In this document: positions 1 through 9,331 of the stretch, piece after piece
Layout: each line of letters opens with the position of its first letter
How positions within the stretch are numbered: position 1 is the first letter of the stretch
Source of the DNA: Cellulosilyticum sp. I15G10I2
GTDB taxonomy: Bacteria; Bacillota; Clostridia; Lachnospirales; Cellulosilyticaceae
NCBI RefSeq assembly: GCF_900095725.1
Contig: NZ_FMMP01000006.1
Span: forward strand, 1,178,001 to 1,242,000
Reading direction: 5' to 3'
DNA: 64,000 nt
The notes under the pieces: generated by a model
Told to the model about the DNA's origin: nothing
What the model saw: the letters and a program-made list of their open reading frames with translations, nothing else
Databases searched by the model: none
Translations under genes and position numbers: made by a program

Positions 1-930
1 AATAATATCCGCACCTGCACGTTTAATACCTAAAAGTGTTTCTATAACAGCCTTTTTATCTAATAAACCTTGTTCAACAGCCATCTTAAGCATTGCATAC
101 TCACCGCTTACATTATAAGCAGCAACAGGGACATTAAAAGAATCTTTTACTCTTCTTATGATATCTAAGTAAGCTAATGCCGGCTTCACCATGACAATAT
201 CTGCGCCTTCTTCAATATCTAATGCAACTTCTCTTAAAGCTTCATCACTATTTGCATAGTCCATTTGATAAGATTTACGATCTCCAAAAGCAGGTGCTGA
301 ACCTGCGGCTTCCCTGAAAGGACCATAAAAACTAGAAGCATATTTTGCGCTATAGCTCATAATAGGAATATGTGTATACCCTGCTTCATCCAGCTCCCCT
401 CGCATATATCCTACCCTTCCATCCATCATGTCTGATGGTGCAATCATATCTGCTCCGGCTTTTGCGTGACTTAATGCAACCTGCCCTAAATAGTATAGAG
501 ATTTTTCATTGTCTACATACCCCACTTCATTTAAAATACCGCAGTGTCCATGTGTAGTATACTCGCACATACATACATCCGTAATTACATACAGTTTATC
601 TGTAATATTTTTTATTTTTTTAATAGCTTTTTGGACAATCCCATTTTCACTATATGCCTCACTGCCCTTGTTATCTTTAGTATCTGGTATCCCAAAAAGA
701 AGTACATATTTAATACCTAACTGAATAATTTCATGTATTTCTCCTTCTAATCTATCAATTGAAAATCTATAAACACCTTTTAAAGAACTAATCTCCTCTT
801 TAACATCACTGCCTTCTATAATAAAAAGTGGATAGATAAGATCAGAAACCTCCAATGTAGTTTCCCTGACAAGTTCCCTTACAAGTGGATTGTATCTTAA
901 TCTTCTTGGCCTCTTATTCATAATTTTCAT
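1..930 (-). CDS. hemB: Delta-aminolevulinic acid dehydratase (porphobilinogen synthase), 3' end cut off
   Basis: Condenses two 5-aminolevulinate molecules to porphobilinogen in tetrapyrrole (haem, sirohaem, cobamide) synthesis; cytoplasmic. The 310 visible residues run in frame to the window edge, and the family is usually about 325 residues, so only some 12-15 C-terminal residues are missing. Visible family signatures are [14 protein letters not shown], the Schiff-base lysine region [10 protein letters not shown], and [14 protein letters not shown], whose three cysteines indicate the zinc-dependent type. The start at 930 is preceded by a GAGAG-like ribosome binding site; an in-frame ATG at 921 is a possible alternative. 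The histidine phosphatase gene lies just upstream on the same strand. Confidence 0.96.
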   Translation of the reverse strand, partial: MKIMNKRPRRLRYNPLVRELVRETTLEVSDLIYPLFIIEGSDVKEEISSLKGVYRFSIDRLEGEIHEIIQLGIKYVLLFGIPDTKDNKGSEAYSENGIVQKAIKKIKNITDKLYVITDVCMCEYTTHGHCGILNEVGYVDNEKSLYYLGQVALSHAKAGADMIAPSDMMDGRVGYMRGELDEAGYTHIPIMSYSAKYASSFYGPFREAAGSAPAFGDRKSYQMDYANSDEALREVALDIEEGADIVMVKPALAYLDIIRRVKDSFNVPVAAYNVSGEYAMLKMAVEQGLLDKKAVIETLLGIKRAGADII

Positions 931-1001
931 CTCTTTTCTCTCTATTGTCTATATTTTAATCAAAGCATTTTTTTATTGTGTATTTTTAACTCATCCCACA
1001 A

Positions 1002-1616
1002 TTATACCATATTATTGATAAAAGAGGTATTATTTAGCGCTTCCACTACCGCAAAGTCATTGTCTATTGTAACAATTGTAAGTGATGCATTATCTATTTT
1101 AAAATGCCAATGAAGCTTAGGGCTCTGACAGATTAAATGAGATAAAATATTACGAATCGTTCCTGCATGGGCACATACAAGTACCGTTTGATTGTTATGT
1201 ATCTGCTTCATCTGATCCACCCATTTAGCAGTTCTTTTGTATGACTGTATAAGACTCTCTCCCGCTGGATAGCTATAATCATCCCCAAGTTCAATCATCT
1301 TAGAGATTTCTTCTGGATATTTAGCTTCAACTTCCTTTAAACCTAAACCTTCAAAATCACCGAAGCAAATCTCTCTTAAATCTTTTTCAAGATATATCTC
1401 CTTATTGTACTTATTGGCAATAGCTTGTACTGTTTTTATAGTGCGCGTTGAAGGACTTGCATAAATAGTATCAATTGTGTAATCCTCAATTTTTTTTGTT
1501 AACACCTCTATTTCCTTAATGCCTTTTTGACCGATTTCACTTTCATAAAAACCCGAAAACACTTTATGTTCATTGGCTTTGGTTGTAGCATGTCTCACTA
1601 AAATTAGTTTTAGCAT
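1002..1616 (-). CDS. Histidine phosphatase (phosphoglycerate mutase-like) family protein
   Basis: A 204-residue member of the histidine phosphatase superfamily. The N-terminal LILVRHATT carries the phospho-accepting histidine (RHA instead of the usual RHG), and CAHAGTIR near residue 150 carries the second catalytic histidine. The start at 1616 is chosen because GGAGGAAGCAG sits directly before it; a longer frame to 1691 has no comparable site and would add 25 non-conserved residues. Substrate cannot be read from sequence. Being next to hemB, alpha-ribazole-phosphate phosphatase (CobC-like, cobamide synthesis) is possible, but phosphoglycerate or sugar-phosphate phosphatases look the same. Confidence 0.85.
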   Translation of the reverse strand: MLKLILVRHATTKANEHKVFSGFYESEIGQKGIKEIEVLTKKIEDYTIDTIYASPSTRTIKTVQAIANKYNKEIYLEKDLREICFGDFEGLGLKEVEAKYPEEISKMIELGDDYSYPAGESLIQSYKRTAKWVDQMKQIHNNQTVLVCAHAGTIRNILSHLICQSPKLHWHFKIDNASLTIVTIDNDFAVVEALNNTSFINNMV

Positions 1617-1702
1617 CTGCTTCCTCCTCAACTTAATATAACCAGTATGAATCGTACTATCCTTAAAATTATTTAAAAGATATGGACGCATTGAATAACA
1701 AA

Positions 1703-1746
1703 AGAATGTAAAAATAAGTGGCTGCTGCTTCTTATTTCCACATTCT
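1703..1746 (-). terminator. Intrinsic terminator after the M55 peptidase gene
   Basis: Two 7-bp stem segments (AGAATGT/ACATTCT and AAATAAG/CTTATTT) separated by a two-base internal loop, followed on the minus strand by TTTTGTTATT. It lies directly after the stop of the M55 gene. Confidence 0.6.
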
Positions 1747-1752
1747 TATTTA

Positions 1753-2547
1753 TTACATAAACATCAGTAGCGTCAAAAGATCCATATAATTATTTGAGAC
1801 ATATCTAATCGTATACTCACCTATTTGCTCTGCCTTTGGATAAAAAGAATATTTATAAGCATCTTGATGCTTTTTAAACTCGACCTTTAGTTCATAAGTA
1901 TCTAACTGGCTTGTTGTAAAACTCACTATATTTTCTACAGCACGTTTAGCTGCTTTTTTAATACGTGCAGCGGCTACATTGGGATGAATACTTACAATTG
2001 CACCGCCAAATCCTTCTTGTACCGCTACTGTCTTAATAGCTGGATCAAATGCTCTTACATGCCTTATAAGTTCGCCATCGCCAGTTACCATAATAACAGG
2101 TACTTTCAGCCTGTGGGCCGCGTAGGCATAAATCAAAAATTCATCTGCCTTCTTCCCATTAATAGTAATATTTCTAATACTATTAATGGATAAAGTATGC
2201 GCAAGAGGTGATCCATTTGAACTGCCTCCGCTATGATATCCTATAAGCATCACCCCATCAAAGCTCTCGTCTAAGCCTTCTACCATATTGTAAGGGTGAT
2301 TGCTCCAGCCTGAGATAATTTTCACTTGTTCCGGCAGCATAGAATGTATAAGGTTTTTACCATCTTCATGGGCATCTTTTACAATAATATAATCTGCACC
2401 AGCAGCAAGGGCCCCTTCACAGGCTGCGGCTACCTCTCTTGTCATTTGCTCCCTGCATCTATCATACTCTGCATTGCCTTTAAGCGTTTCTTCCCACGTT
2501 GATACTCCTGTTACGCCCTCAATGTCTGCACTAATATATATGCGCAT
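1753..2547 (-). CDS. dppA: M55 family D-aminopeptidase (DppA-like)
   Basis: A 264-residue zinc peptidase of family M55, which in Bacillus releases N-terminal D-amino acids from peptides. Conserved metal and active-site positions are visible: Asp8 and Glu10 in SADIEG, His60 in VKDAHEDG, His105 in GYHSGG, and a conserved Glu near 136. The length is normal. It has its own GAGGGGG ribosome binding site and its own terminator, so it is probably transcribed alone. In Bacillus subtilis dppA sits in a dipeptide-transport operon; no transporter genes are nearby here, so the substrate context is unknown. The symbol rests on family resemblance. Confidence 0.88.
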   Translation of the reverse strand: MRIYISADIEGVTGVSTWEETLKGNAEYDRCREQMTREVAAACEGALAAGADYIIVKDAHEDGKNLIHSMLPEQVKIISGWSNHPYNMVEGLDESFDGVMLIGYHSGGSSNGSPLAHTLSINSIRNITINGKKADEFLIYAYAAHRLKVPVIMVTGDGELIRHVRAFDPAIKTVAVQEGFGGAIVSIHPNVAAARIKKAAKRAVENIVSFTTSQLDTYELKVEFKKHQDAYKYSFYPKAEQIGEYTIRYVSNNYMDLLTLLMFM

Positions 2548-2639
2548 ACTCTAACGCCCCCTCACTTTGTATACGTAATTAATCTTTTAATTGATAATCT
2601 TATCTCGTAACTTTTATTATAGCCCACTCTAATATAATT

Positions 2640-3233
2640 TTAAATACTGGATACCTTTTTTTGGATAAATTTTAATAGAATTTCACGGTCATCACTCCAA
2701 ATATTAATGCCTATTTTTCTATTTACAAATGGATATAGCAGCCAATTCCCAGACATTCTGAATTGGTCATATTTGTCTTTTTCTACTTTAAATACTATTT
2801 TAATGAATGTCTTATGCCGTTTAAACTTCAGATTCCTAATAGCTCCGTAATCAAATACATACTGCCTTCCAATACAATTCAACTTTCCCACTTCATACAG
2901 AATGATTTTTTTAGTGGTTAAATAACCACGATATTTAATGGGTATATCATTATAAGCCGCGAGCATCATAAATGCATACTCCGCGCTTGTCATATTCCCT
3001 AGATAAGTCAAAGATGTTAAGCTCCCTTCAAACTCAGCTTCTATATATTCATCTTCTTTCAACTCACTTCGAGCTGTTTGCCCCATCACTTCTAAATTTC
3101 TTTTTCTAATATATTGTTTTACTTTTGCTTTATCTTGTGCCCCTTTACCTCTATACGCTTCCCCTAGTTGTTCTAATTTTTCCACAGCATCGTCACTTAC
3201 TATCTCATAGTGATCATTAACTTTTTTCATCAT
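2640..3233 (-). CDS. Unrecognised 197-residue protein co-translated with an ECF sigma factor
   Basis: Not assigned to a known family. The start (MMKKV) lies inside the end of the sigma-factor gene, a 17-base overlap, with GGGAGGTAGGT as the ribosome binding site, so the two are translationally coupled. The N-terminal third is charged and probably helical (EKLEQLGEAYRGKG, KVKQYIRKRN); the C-terminal part alternates short beta-like stretches (KIILYEVG, RQYVFDYGAI, FIKIVFKV) and could be a PH-like or other small beta domain. There is no membrane segment, signal peptide or cysteine/histidine cluster, so it is not a classical membrane anti-sigma factor or a zinc anti-sigma protein. Regulation of the upstream sigma factor is an inference from context only. 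Confidence 0.7.
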   Translation of the reverse strand: MMKKVNDHYEIVSDDAVEKLEQLGEAYRGKGAQDKAKVKQYIRKRNLEVMGQTARSELKEDEYIEAEFEGSLTSLTYLGNMTSAEYAFMMLAAYNDIPIKYRGYLTTKKIILYEVGKLNCIGRQYVFDYGAIRNLKFKRHKTFIKIVFKVEKDKYDQFRMSGNWLLYPFVNRKIGINIWSDDREILLKFIQKKVSSI

Positions 3234-3768
3234 ACCTACCTCCCATCCAGTTCCTAAGTTTACCCTTCCCCCTAGAAATACGCGTATAAATAGCTTGTGG
3301 TGTCATTTGCAGCTTTACACTTATTTCTTCAATAGAAAGATCTTCTAAATATCGCCACGTAAAAATCTGCTCATCTACTTCCTCTAGATTATGAAGCATT
3401 TTTTTTATTGCTATCTCGTCCTCTTTACCTATAACAATATCTTCTGCTGAATCATCTTGTCCGCCTACAGTTTCCTGCTTGTTTTCCCGATATAGTCTTC
3501 TGCATTTTCTGAGGTAATCAATAGCTTTAAACCTTACAATAGAAATAAGCCAATTTTTAAAAACTCCTTTTCGCGAATCATATTGATCTATTTTACTCCA
3601 AATAGTAAAAACAACATCATAATAACACTCTTCAACATCTTCATCTTTCATTTGATTCTTAAAAATACTATAAATAACACCATAAATGAGGTTGCTATAC
3701 GTATCGATTAATAAATCAATTCCTTCAACATGCCTTTGCCGTAAGTATTTAGCGACTTGCTCTTCCAT
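3217..3768 (-). CDS. RNA polymerase sigma factor, ECF subfamily
   Basis: A 183-residue sigma-70 family protein with the two ECF domains. Region 2 spans about residues 20-90 (YSNLIYGVIYSIFKNQ, then GVFKNWLISIVRFKAIDYLR) and region 4 about 120-175, ending in the helix-turn-helix LSIEEISVKLQMTPQAIYTR. An acidic linker of about 30 residues joins them. The group is hard to name, and the partner downstream is not a recognisable anti-sigma factor. It is divergent from pepF, with a shared 180-base upstream region. Such factors usually control their own promoter; I did not find a convincing autoregulated promoter. Confidence 0.9.
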   Translation of the reverse strand: MEEQVAKYLRQRHVEGIDLLIDTYSNLIYGVIYSIFKNQMKDEDVEECYYDVVFTIWSKIDQYDSRKGVFKNWLISIVRFKAIDYLRKCRRLYRENKQETVGGQDDSAEDIVIGKEDEIAIKKMLHNLEEVDEQIFTWRYLEDLSIEEISVKLQMTPQAIYTRISRGKGKLRNWMGGRYDEKS

Positions 3769-3951
3769 AAACTCCCCTCCTCCTTATTCCGATCTTTTAA
3801 ATATATACGATAGTTCTCATTTACTTCTTACAGCTCTATAGTTGTTTTTATAAAAAATAGTAATTTAAAAATATTTTTTATGATTGTTTATTATTTTTAG
3901 AACAAACGTAGTATACTATAAAAAAATCAATTCACAAAGGAGCTGACGCTA

Positions 3952-5748
3952 ATGTCCACTTCCCTGCCTCAAAGAGATCAGGTAAAATTAGAAGACACTT
4001 GGAAACTTGAAGACATCTTTCCAAATGATACAGTGTTTAAAGAACAGTTTGATAAAGCTAAAAAACTTGCCGAACCCTTCTCAGACTTTGAAGGAAAGCT
4101 AGCCCTAAATAGTGACACTTTACTTGAATTTTTAGTAAAACAAGATGAAATTTTAGAATTAAATGGCAAGCTTTATCTCTATTCTCATATGCGACTCCAT
4201 CAAGATGGGGGAAATGCTTACTATCAAGACCTTTCAAGTAAATCTGAAAACTTGTATACAGAAATATCTGCTGCCTTATCTTTTGCAAATTCAGAGTTAT
4301 CAACCCTTACCAAGGAAGTCATGGCAGATTTTTTTATTAAAACACCAGAACTTAAACGCTATGAACGCTATTTAAATGAGATATTACGACAAAAGGAACA
4401 TATTTTAGACAGCAAAACCGAAAACTTGCTCGCAAAAGTCTCTGAAATAGCCAGTGCCCCTCAAAATGTTTTTAGTATGTTTAATAATGTAGATCTAAAA
4501 TTCCCTTTACTAACAAATGAACAAGGTGAATCAGTCAGACTCACCCATGGTACTTATATTAAGTATTTAGAAAGTAAAGATCGTGATGTGCGACAATCAG
4601 CTTTTACAGGTATGTATGAGACTTATACAAGTTATAAAAATACGCTTGCTGCAACCTTTTCATCTAATATCAAACAGTATGGTTTATTTTCAAGCGTCAG
4701 AGGTTTTCAGACACCTCTTCACTATGCGCTTTCTGAAAACAATATCCCTATTTCGGTTTATGACAACCTCATTGATACTGTGAATAACCATCTGGATATC
4801 ATGCATGACTATGTATCTCTTAGACGCAATTTACTTGGGGTTTCAGAGCTTCATATGTACGATTTATTTGTCCCGCTGGTTAAGGATTTTGAGATGAATA
4901 TCTCTTACGATGAGGCCTGTGAAATTATTCTTAAAGCGCTTGAACCACTTGGTAAAGAATATGTAGCACTTATCAGGGAAGGATTTAATAACAGATGGAT
5001 TGACAAATATGAAAATGCAGGCAAACGAAGCGGGGCTTACTCCTGGAGTACCTATGGGATCCCTCATCCTTATGTCCTCATGAATTATATTGAAAATGTC
5101 AATAATCTATTTACTTTAGCACATGAGATGGGGCATGCACTTCATAGTTACTTTTCTTCAAAAACTCAACCTCATATTTATTCTGGCTATGCTATTTTTG
5201 TTGCTGAGGTAGCGTCTACTGTCAATGAAGCGCTGCTTATGCAATACCTTCTAAAAACAGTAACAGACCCTAACTATAAGACATATCTTATTAACTATTT
5301 TATGGAACAGTTCAGAAGTACGCTTTATAGACAAACAATGTTTGCCGAATTTGAAAAAGAAGTTCATCTCACAAACCAAAAAGGCGGTACCTTAACATCT
5401 GAGTATCTTAGCAGTAAATACTATGAACTTGTCAAGAAGTATCACGGTGCTGAAATGATAGTCGATCAGCTTATTGAAAATGAATGGGCACGTATTCCTC
5501 ACTTCTATTCCCCATTTTATGTTTATCAGTATGCAACAGGTTATTCTGCTGCCATCGCACTTTCAAGCCGTATCTTAAAAGAAGGTGAGCCGGCTGTCAA
5601 AGATTATATGAGCTTCTTAAGTGGGGGCTCTTCAAAAGATCCTATCGACCTTCTCAAACTAGCAGGGGTTGATATGAGTACCCCTGAGCCTATAGAAGCA
5701 GCACTTAATGAATTTAGAAATTTGATACAGCAAATGAAAGCCTTGTAA
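3952..5748 (+). CDS. pepF: Oligoendopeptidase F (M3 family metallopeptidase)
   Basis: A cytoplasmic zinc endopeptidase of 598 residues that degrades oligopeptides of roughly 7-17 residues in characterised homologues. The zinc site HEMGH is at residues 391-395 in FTLAHEMGHALHSYF, the expected position in an M3 protein of this length. The N-terminal 200 residues are helical, as in the family. The start ATG follows AAAGGAG with good spacing. TATACT at 3912-3917 is a candidate -10 box, but no good -35 accompanies it. The gene stands alone with its own terminator. Confidence 0.95.
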   Translation: MSTSLPQRDQVKLEDTWKLEDIFPNDTVFKEQFDKAKKLAEPFSDFEGKLALNSDTLLEFLVKQDEILELNGKLYLYSHMRLHQDGGNAYYQDLSSKSENLYTEISAALSFANSELSTLTKEVMADFFIKTPELKRYERYLNEILRQKEHILDSKTENLLAKVSEIASAPQNVFSMFNNVDLKFPLLTNEQGESVRLTHGTYIKYLESKDRDVRQSAFTGMYETYTSYKNTLAATFSSNIKQYGLFSSVRGFQTPLHYALSENNIPISVYDNLIDTVNNHLDIMHDYVSLRRNLLGVSELHMYDLFVPLVKDFEMNISYDEACEIILKALEPLGKEYVALIREGFNNRWIDKYENAGKRSGAYSWSTYGIPHPYVLMNYIENVNNLFTLAHEMGHALHSYFSSKTQPHIYSGYAIFVAEVASTVNEALLMQYLLKTVTDPNYKTYLINYFMEQFRSTLYRQTMFAEFEKEVHLTNQKGGTLTSEYLSSKYYELVKKYHGAEMIVDQLIENEWARIPHFYSPFYVYQYATGYSAAIALSSRILKEGEPAVKDYMSFLSGGSSKDPIDLLKLAGVDMSTPEPIEAALNEFRNLIQQMKAL

Positions 5749-5758
5749 ATAGCTAAGT

Positions 5759-5800
5759 AACAAAGTTCCTCACTTTTCTGGGGAACTTTGTTGTATTTTT
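5759..5800 (+). terminator. Intrinsic terminator after pepF
   Basis: An 11-bp perfect stem, AACAAAGTTCC/GGAACTTTGTT, then TGTATTTTT and a further T-rich run. Confidence 0.85.
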
Positions 5801-5814
5801 AGGGCTTTTTTTTA

Positions 5815-5843
5815 TTGCAAATCATTTTTTCTAGTGTTATGAT
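5815..5843 (+). promoter_or_regulatory. Sigma-A type promoter of ade
   Basis: TTGCAA at 5815-5820 and TATGAT at 5838-5843 are separated by 17 bases. Transcription would start near 5850, giving a leader of about 24 bases, too short for a purine riboswitch. Confidence 0.6.
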
Positions 5844-5873
5844 AGTTGAAATAACTTTTTAGGAGGCCTTATC

Positions 5874-7667
5874 ATGACCAAAAGATATGCACTTGCCGAT
5901 GTAACCGCAGAGCTTGTTTTAGTTGCCCGCGGAGAAAAAAAGGCGGATCTTGTTATTAAAAATGGTCACTTAGTTAATGTATGTACCGCTGAAATTATAA
6001 AATGTACCGATGTTGCCATTACACATGGCCGTATTGCACTTGTAGGTGATGCATCTCATACAATAGGTAAAGCTACACAGATAATTGATGCAACTGGCCT
6101 TTATATTGCCCCTGGCTTTATGGATGGACACATTCATGTTGAGAGCAGTATGTTATCCGTGAAAGAATATGCTAAAGCAGTTATTCCAAATGGCACAACT
6201 TCTATTTTTATGGATCCTCATGAAATCGCTAATGTACTGGGGCTAGAAGGTATCAAACTAATGATCGCAGATGGAATAGATGTACCCTTAAATGTGTATA
6301 CTACCATGCCAAGCTGCGTACCTGCGACTCCTGGTTTTGAAGATACCGGTGCTATACTTAGTGCAGAGGTGATCGCGGACGCTATGCAGTGGGATACGAT
6401 TATTGGCCTTGGTGAAATGATGAACGTTCCTGGTGTGCTGCATGTTGATCATCAGGTTCATCGCTCACTTCAAGCTACACTCGCTGCAAACAAGACGATT
6501 ACTGGCCATTATCCTATGCCGGGTGCTGGCCCAGACCTTAATGCTTATATCGCTGCCGGCTCTCGCTGCTGTCATGAAACAGTCCATGCTGAAGATGTAC
6601 TTGCTAAAATGCGACTTGGCATGTATGTACAAATACGTGAAGGCTCTGCTTGGCATGATGTTAAAGAAACAATTAAAGCGATTACAGAGCACGCTATTGA
6701 TACCCGTTTTGCAAACTTAGTCAGTGATGATACGCATCCAGATACTTTGCTGCATTTAGGACATATGAATCATATTATTAGACGCGCTATTGAAGAAGGT
6801 GTTAATCCTATCACCGCTATTCAAATGGCTACTATAAATGTCGCTGAGTGTTTTAACCTTAGCCGAGACCTTGGCAGTGTTTCTCCTGGCAAATGGGCAG
6901 ATATTGTTCTGCTTCGTGATCTTTCTCAGGTGGCGGTAGACAAAGTACTGATTAATGGGGAGCTTGTTGCTTCAGGTGGCAAGATGCAGGTTGAGATTGT
7001 TAAATCTGATTATCCTGATTTCGCCAAACATACAATGCATATGCGTAAAAGCTTAACAGCCAAAGACTTTGAGATTATTGCTCCAGCAGACTATAAGACA
7101 AATACCATCAATGTTCATGTGATGGCTGTAGCCGATGCTCAAGTAGGCACTAAGCATCAAATAAATACTCTGCCTGTTATAGGCGGTATCGTTCAAAATG
7201 ATGTAACCCAAGATATTGTTAAAGCGGCTGTTATAGACCGGCACTTAGCAACTGGCAGCATTGGCAAAGGCTTTGTAACGGGGTTTAGGATTAAAGATGG
7301 GGCTGTTGCTTCTACAGTAGCTCATGATGCCCATAACCTTTTAGTTTTAGGAACTAACGATGAAGATATGGCTCTGGCGGCTAATACGCTTGCCGAAGCC
7401 GGAGGCGGCATGGTAGTTGTGAGAAATGGTCAAATACTAGCTCTTAATCCACTCCCTATTGCAGGACTTATGTCCGACGACAATTTAGAAACAGTTGCAG
7501 CCAGAGTGGCTCATATTGATGAGGCATGGAAAGTACTAGGATGCAACATGGAATCTCCTTTTATGACAATGGCCCTTCTGTCTTTAGCAGTGCTTCCCGA
7601 GTTGCGCCTTACTAATAAAGGACTTGTAGATACTGTTAACTTTAAACTGATAGATTTATTCGTTTAA
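5874..7667 (+). CDS. ade: Adenine deaminase
   Basis: Amidohydrolase-superfamily enzyme of 597 residues converting adenine to hypoxanthine and ammonia in purine salvage. The amidohydrolase metal motif GHIHVESS is near residue 85, followed by family blocks MDPHEIANVLG, GEMMNVPGV and VSDDTHPDTL. The C-terminal third holds the family's GFVTGF and AHDAHNLLVLGTND segments. Length is normal and the frame intact. The start is supported by AGGAGG four bases upstream of the ATG region. It is monocistronic, with its own promoter and terminator. Confidence 0.95.
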   Translation: MTKRYALADVTAELVLVARGEKKADLVIKNGHLVNVCTAEIIKCTDVAITHGRIALVGDASHTIGKATQIIDATGLYIAPGFMDGHIHVESSMLSVKEYAKAVIPNGTTSIFMDPHEIANVLGLEGIKLMIADGIDVPLNVYTTMPSCVPATPGFEDTGAILSAEVIADAMQWDTIIGLGEMMNVPGVLHVDHQVHRSLQATLAANKTITGHYPMPGAGPDLNAYIAAGSRCCHETVHAEDVLAKMRLGMYVQIREGSAWHDVKETIKAITEHAIDTRFANLVSDDTHPDTLLHLGHMNHIIRRAIEEGVNPITAIQMATINVAECFNLSRDLGSVSPGKWADIVLLRDLSQVAVDKVLINGELVASGGKMQVEIVKSDYPDFAKHTMHMRKSLTAKDFEIIAPADYKTNTINVHVMAVADAQVGTKHQINTLPVIGGIVQNDVTQDIVKAAVIDRHLATGSIGKGFVTGFRIKDGAVASTVAHDAHNLLVLGTNDEDMALAANTLAEAGGGMVVVRNGQILALNPLPIAGLMSDDNLETVAARVAHIDEAWKVLGCNMESPFMTMALLSLAVLPELRLTNKGLVDTVNFKLIDLFV

Positions 7668-7695
7668 AAATACGCTGTTTTTTTGCATGAGTTAT

Positions 7696-7729
7696 CGTGG
7701 CAGACCTAAAGGTGTGTCACGGTTTTTTT
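7696..7729 (+). terminator. Intrinsic terminator after ade
   Basis: An 11-base stem, CGTGGCAGACC/GGTGTGTCACG, with one G-U pair and one mismatch and the loop TAAA, followed by GTTTTTTT. It lies between convergent ade and the CorA-like gene. Confidence 0.75.
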
Positions 7730-7761
7730 ATGCTCTAAATAGTACCGCTTAAATCAAATAG

Positions 7762-9273
7762 TTATAAGCCACACCCACATGTAGCAATAATCATGATACT
7801 GGCAAAAATAAGTCCTAGAAGTATTATATTTTTAAGAATATTCATCTTAGTTTTTCTTCTATTCCACGTACACAATGCAACCATAATAAGTATGGGTAAA
7901 AAGACATAACCATTCATCCATAAAGCTACATTTTTATTCATCCACCATCTTACAATTTCTTCTTTAAAGATATTCATACCAAAAAAACCTGTTGCAAAGG
8001 TTGGTATAACTAGCGCAGCACCTATTATGGTCAGTATCTGTACTTTAAACTTAGATTGCGACTGTTCAATTAATGTCGCATATTCATGAACTTCGTCAAT
8101 CTCAAAATCAAGTTGTTTAAGTTCTTCTTCTATTTTAAGCTGTGTAGAAAGTTTGTCATAAATAAGAGATCCTTGTATATCTTCTGTAACCTCTTTAAAA
8201 TATAACTGATTAATAAATTGAATATAAATCTCATAGATACTCTCTATCGCTGGTACCAAATCATATTTTGCAAGGGTAGATACCCTTGCTATTTCCGTAG
8301 ATAAACTAAGCAGCGTTGCCCGTTGCATAATAACAAGTGAAACCAACTGATCATAGAGCTTACTTCTTAATACCTCTTTTGAGATACACATGAGCGAAAA
8401 ACGACTGATACCATAGATGTTATGTTCACTTTTAAGATAATATATAGACCCCACATGGCCTGGAATATAATCTTCTTGCTGATACATTATTCTTTTATTA
8501 ATCATCATAAAACTTTCTATTAAGCTATAATTCATTGAGCCGTCTTTCATATCTTCTACAATTTCAGGATTTTTATAAAGACATAGACAAAACATTTGGC
8601 TGCCTAAAATGGGTTCTATAAAAAGGCTGTCAGATCTCACCTTATTTTCTTTACACACAAAAGGTTCTCCTAAAATACTCATAATAAGTGGTGTTATTGT
8701 AATAGGTTCTTTATGATAGTCCTTATTAAAATATTCTTCTGTTTTATGTTTATCATTAAGCCTAATTTTGATGTATTCTGGAAAAAGTTCTTCTCTTGCT
8801 TTTTCGATAGGTAAGATAGGCGGATAAATACATTTGCTGAAACTGTTAATATTTTGAATGTCTTGTGGTGATTCATAACTACTATTGCAAACACTAAGAG
8901 ATAATATCCCTATTCCTGTTTTATAGATTTTAAGATGTATATTACAAATATTAAGGCTATACTCTTTTCCCTCTGCACTGATAATAAAATGATTATCTTC
9001 ACTTAGTCCATCATAAGAATAATTACGGACAATAAGCGGTGAACTTCGAAATGTATAAAGTGAGGCACGAACAGGCTTATAAAAATAGACGAACTCGTTA
9101 TAATCTTTATCTGCTTCTATTGTAGCATAATCAGCTTGCCAGTTTTTCAACCTGTCAAATTGTTTGTTTTCAATCTGTAGATGCTGTAAAAAAAGATAAT
9201 TATTTTTCTCACTACCAGATTTCCATGTAAACGGAAATAAAAAGATATGCTCACTTATTACATTTTTTTTCAT
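7762..9273 (-). CDS. Divergent CorA-like membrane protein with a GMN motif
   Basis: A 503-residue protein. The first 410 or so residues are soluble, with helical stretches near 330-400, as in the long funnel of CorA. Then follows a membrane segment IGAALVIPTFATGFFGMN with the GMN signature that ends the first pore helix of CorA divalent-cation channels. A loop and a second membrane helix (YVFLPILIMVALCTW) follow, then a basic RRKTK turn and an additional hydrophobic segment ending in CGCGL. That third helix and the larger-than-usual N-terminal domain are atypical. Mg2+ or related transport is inferred from GMN only. Its ribosome binding site lies within a terminator-like hairpin. Confidence 0.65.
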   Translation of the reverse strand: MKKNVISEHIFLFPFTWKSGSEKNNYLFLQHLQIENKQFDRLKNWQADYATIEADKDYNEFVYFYKPVRASLYTFRSSPLIVRNYSYDGLSEDNHFIISAEGKEYSLNICNIHLKIYKTGIGILSLSVCNSSYESPQDIQNINSFSKCIYPPILPIEKAREELFPEYIKIRLNDKHKTEEYFNKDYHKEPITITPLIMSILGEPFVCKENKVRSDSLFIEPILGSQMFCLCLYKNPEIVEDMKDGSMNYSLIESFMMINKRIMYQQEDYIPGHVGSIYYLKSEHNIYGISRFSLMCISKEVLRSKLYDQLVSLVIMQRATLLSLSTEIARVSTLAKYDLVPAIESIYEIYIQFINQLYFKEVTEDIQGSLIYDKLSTQLKIEEELKQLDFEIDEVHEYATLIEQSQSKFKVQILTIIGAALVIPTFATGFFGMNIFKEEIVRWWMNKNVALWMNGYVFLPILIMVALCTWNRRKTKMNILKNIILLGLIFASIMIIATCGCGL

Positions 9274-9310
9274 AAAAAAGCATCCTATACCTATTTTTTA
9301 TATAGAATGC
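9274..9310 (-). terminator. Terminator-like hairpin overlapping the ribosome binding site of the CorA-like gene
   Basis: On the minus strand a 10-base stem (9310-9301 with 9289-9280, one mismatch) is followed immediately by TTTTTT and the ATG of the CorA-like gene. The AGGATG presumed ribosome binding site is the downstream arm of the stem. It could end the EamA transcript, or limit expression of the CorA-like gene. Confidence 0.55.
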
Positions 9311-9331
9311 CCTCAATTTTTTTTTTTATCC

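Noticed and set aside
372-724. Plus-strand frames opposite hemB
   Set aside because: Antisense to a well-conserved gene, low-quality composition and no ribosome binding sites.
5844-5873. Purine riboswitch before ade
   Set aside because: The predicted leader is only about 24 bases.
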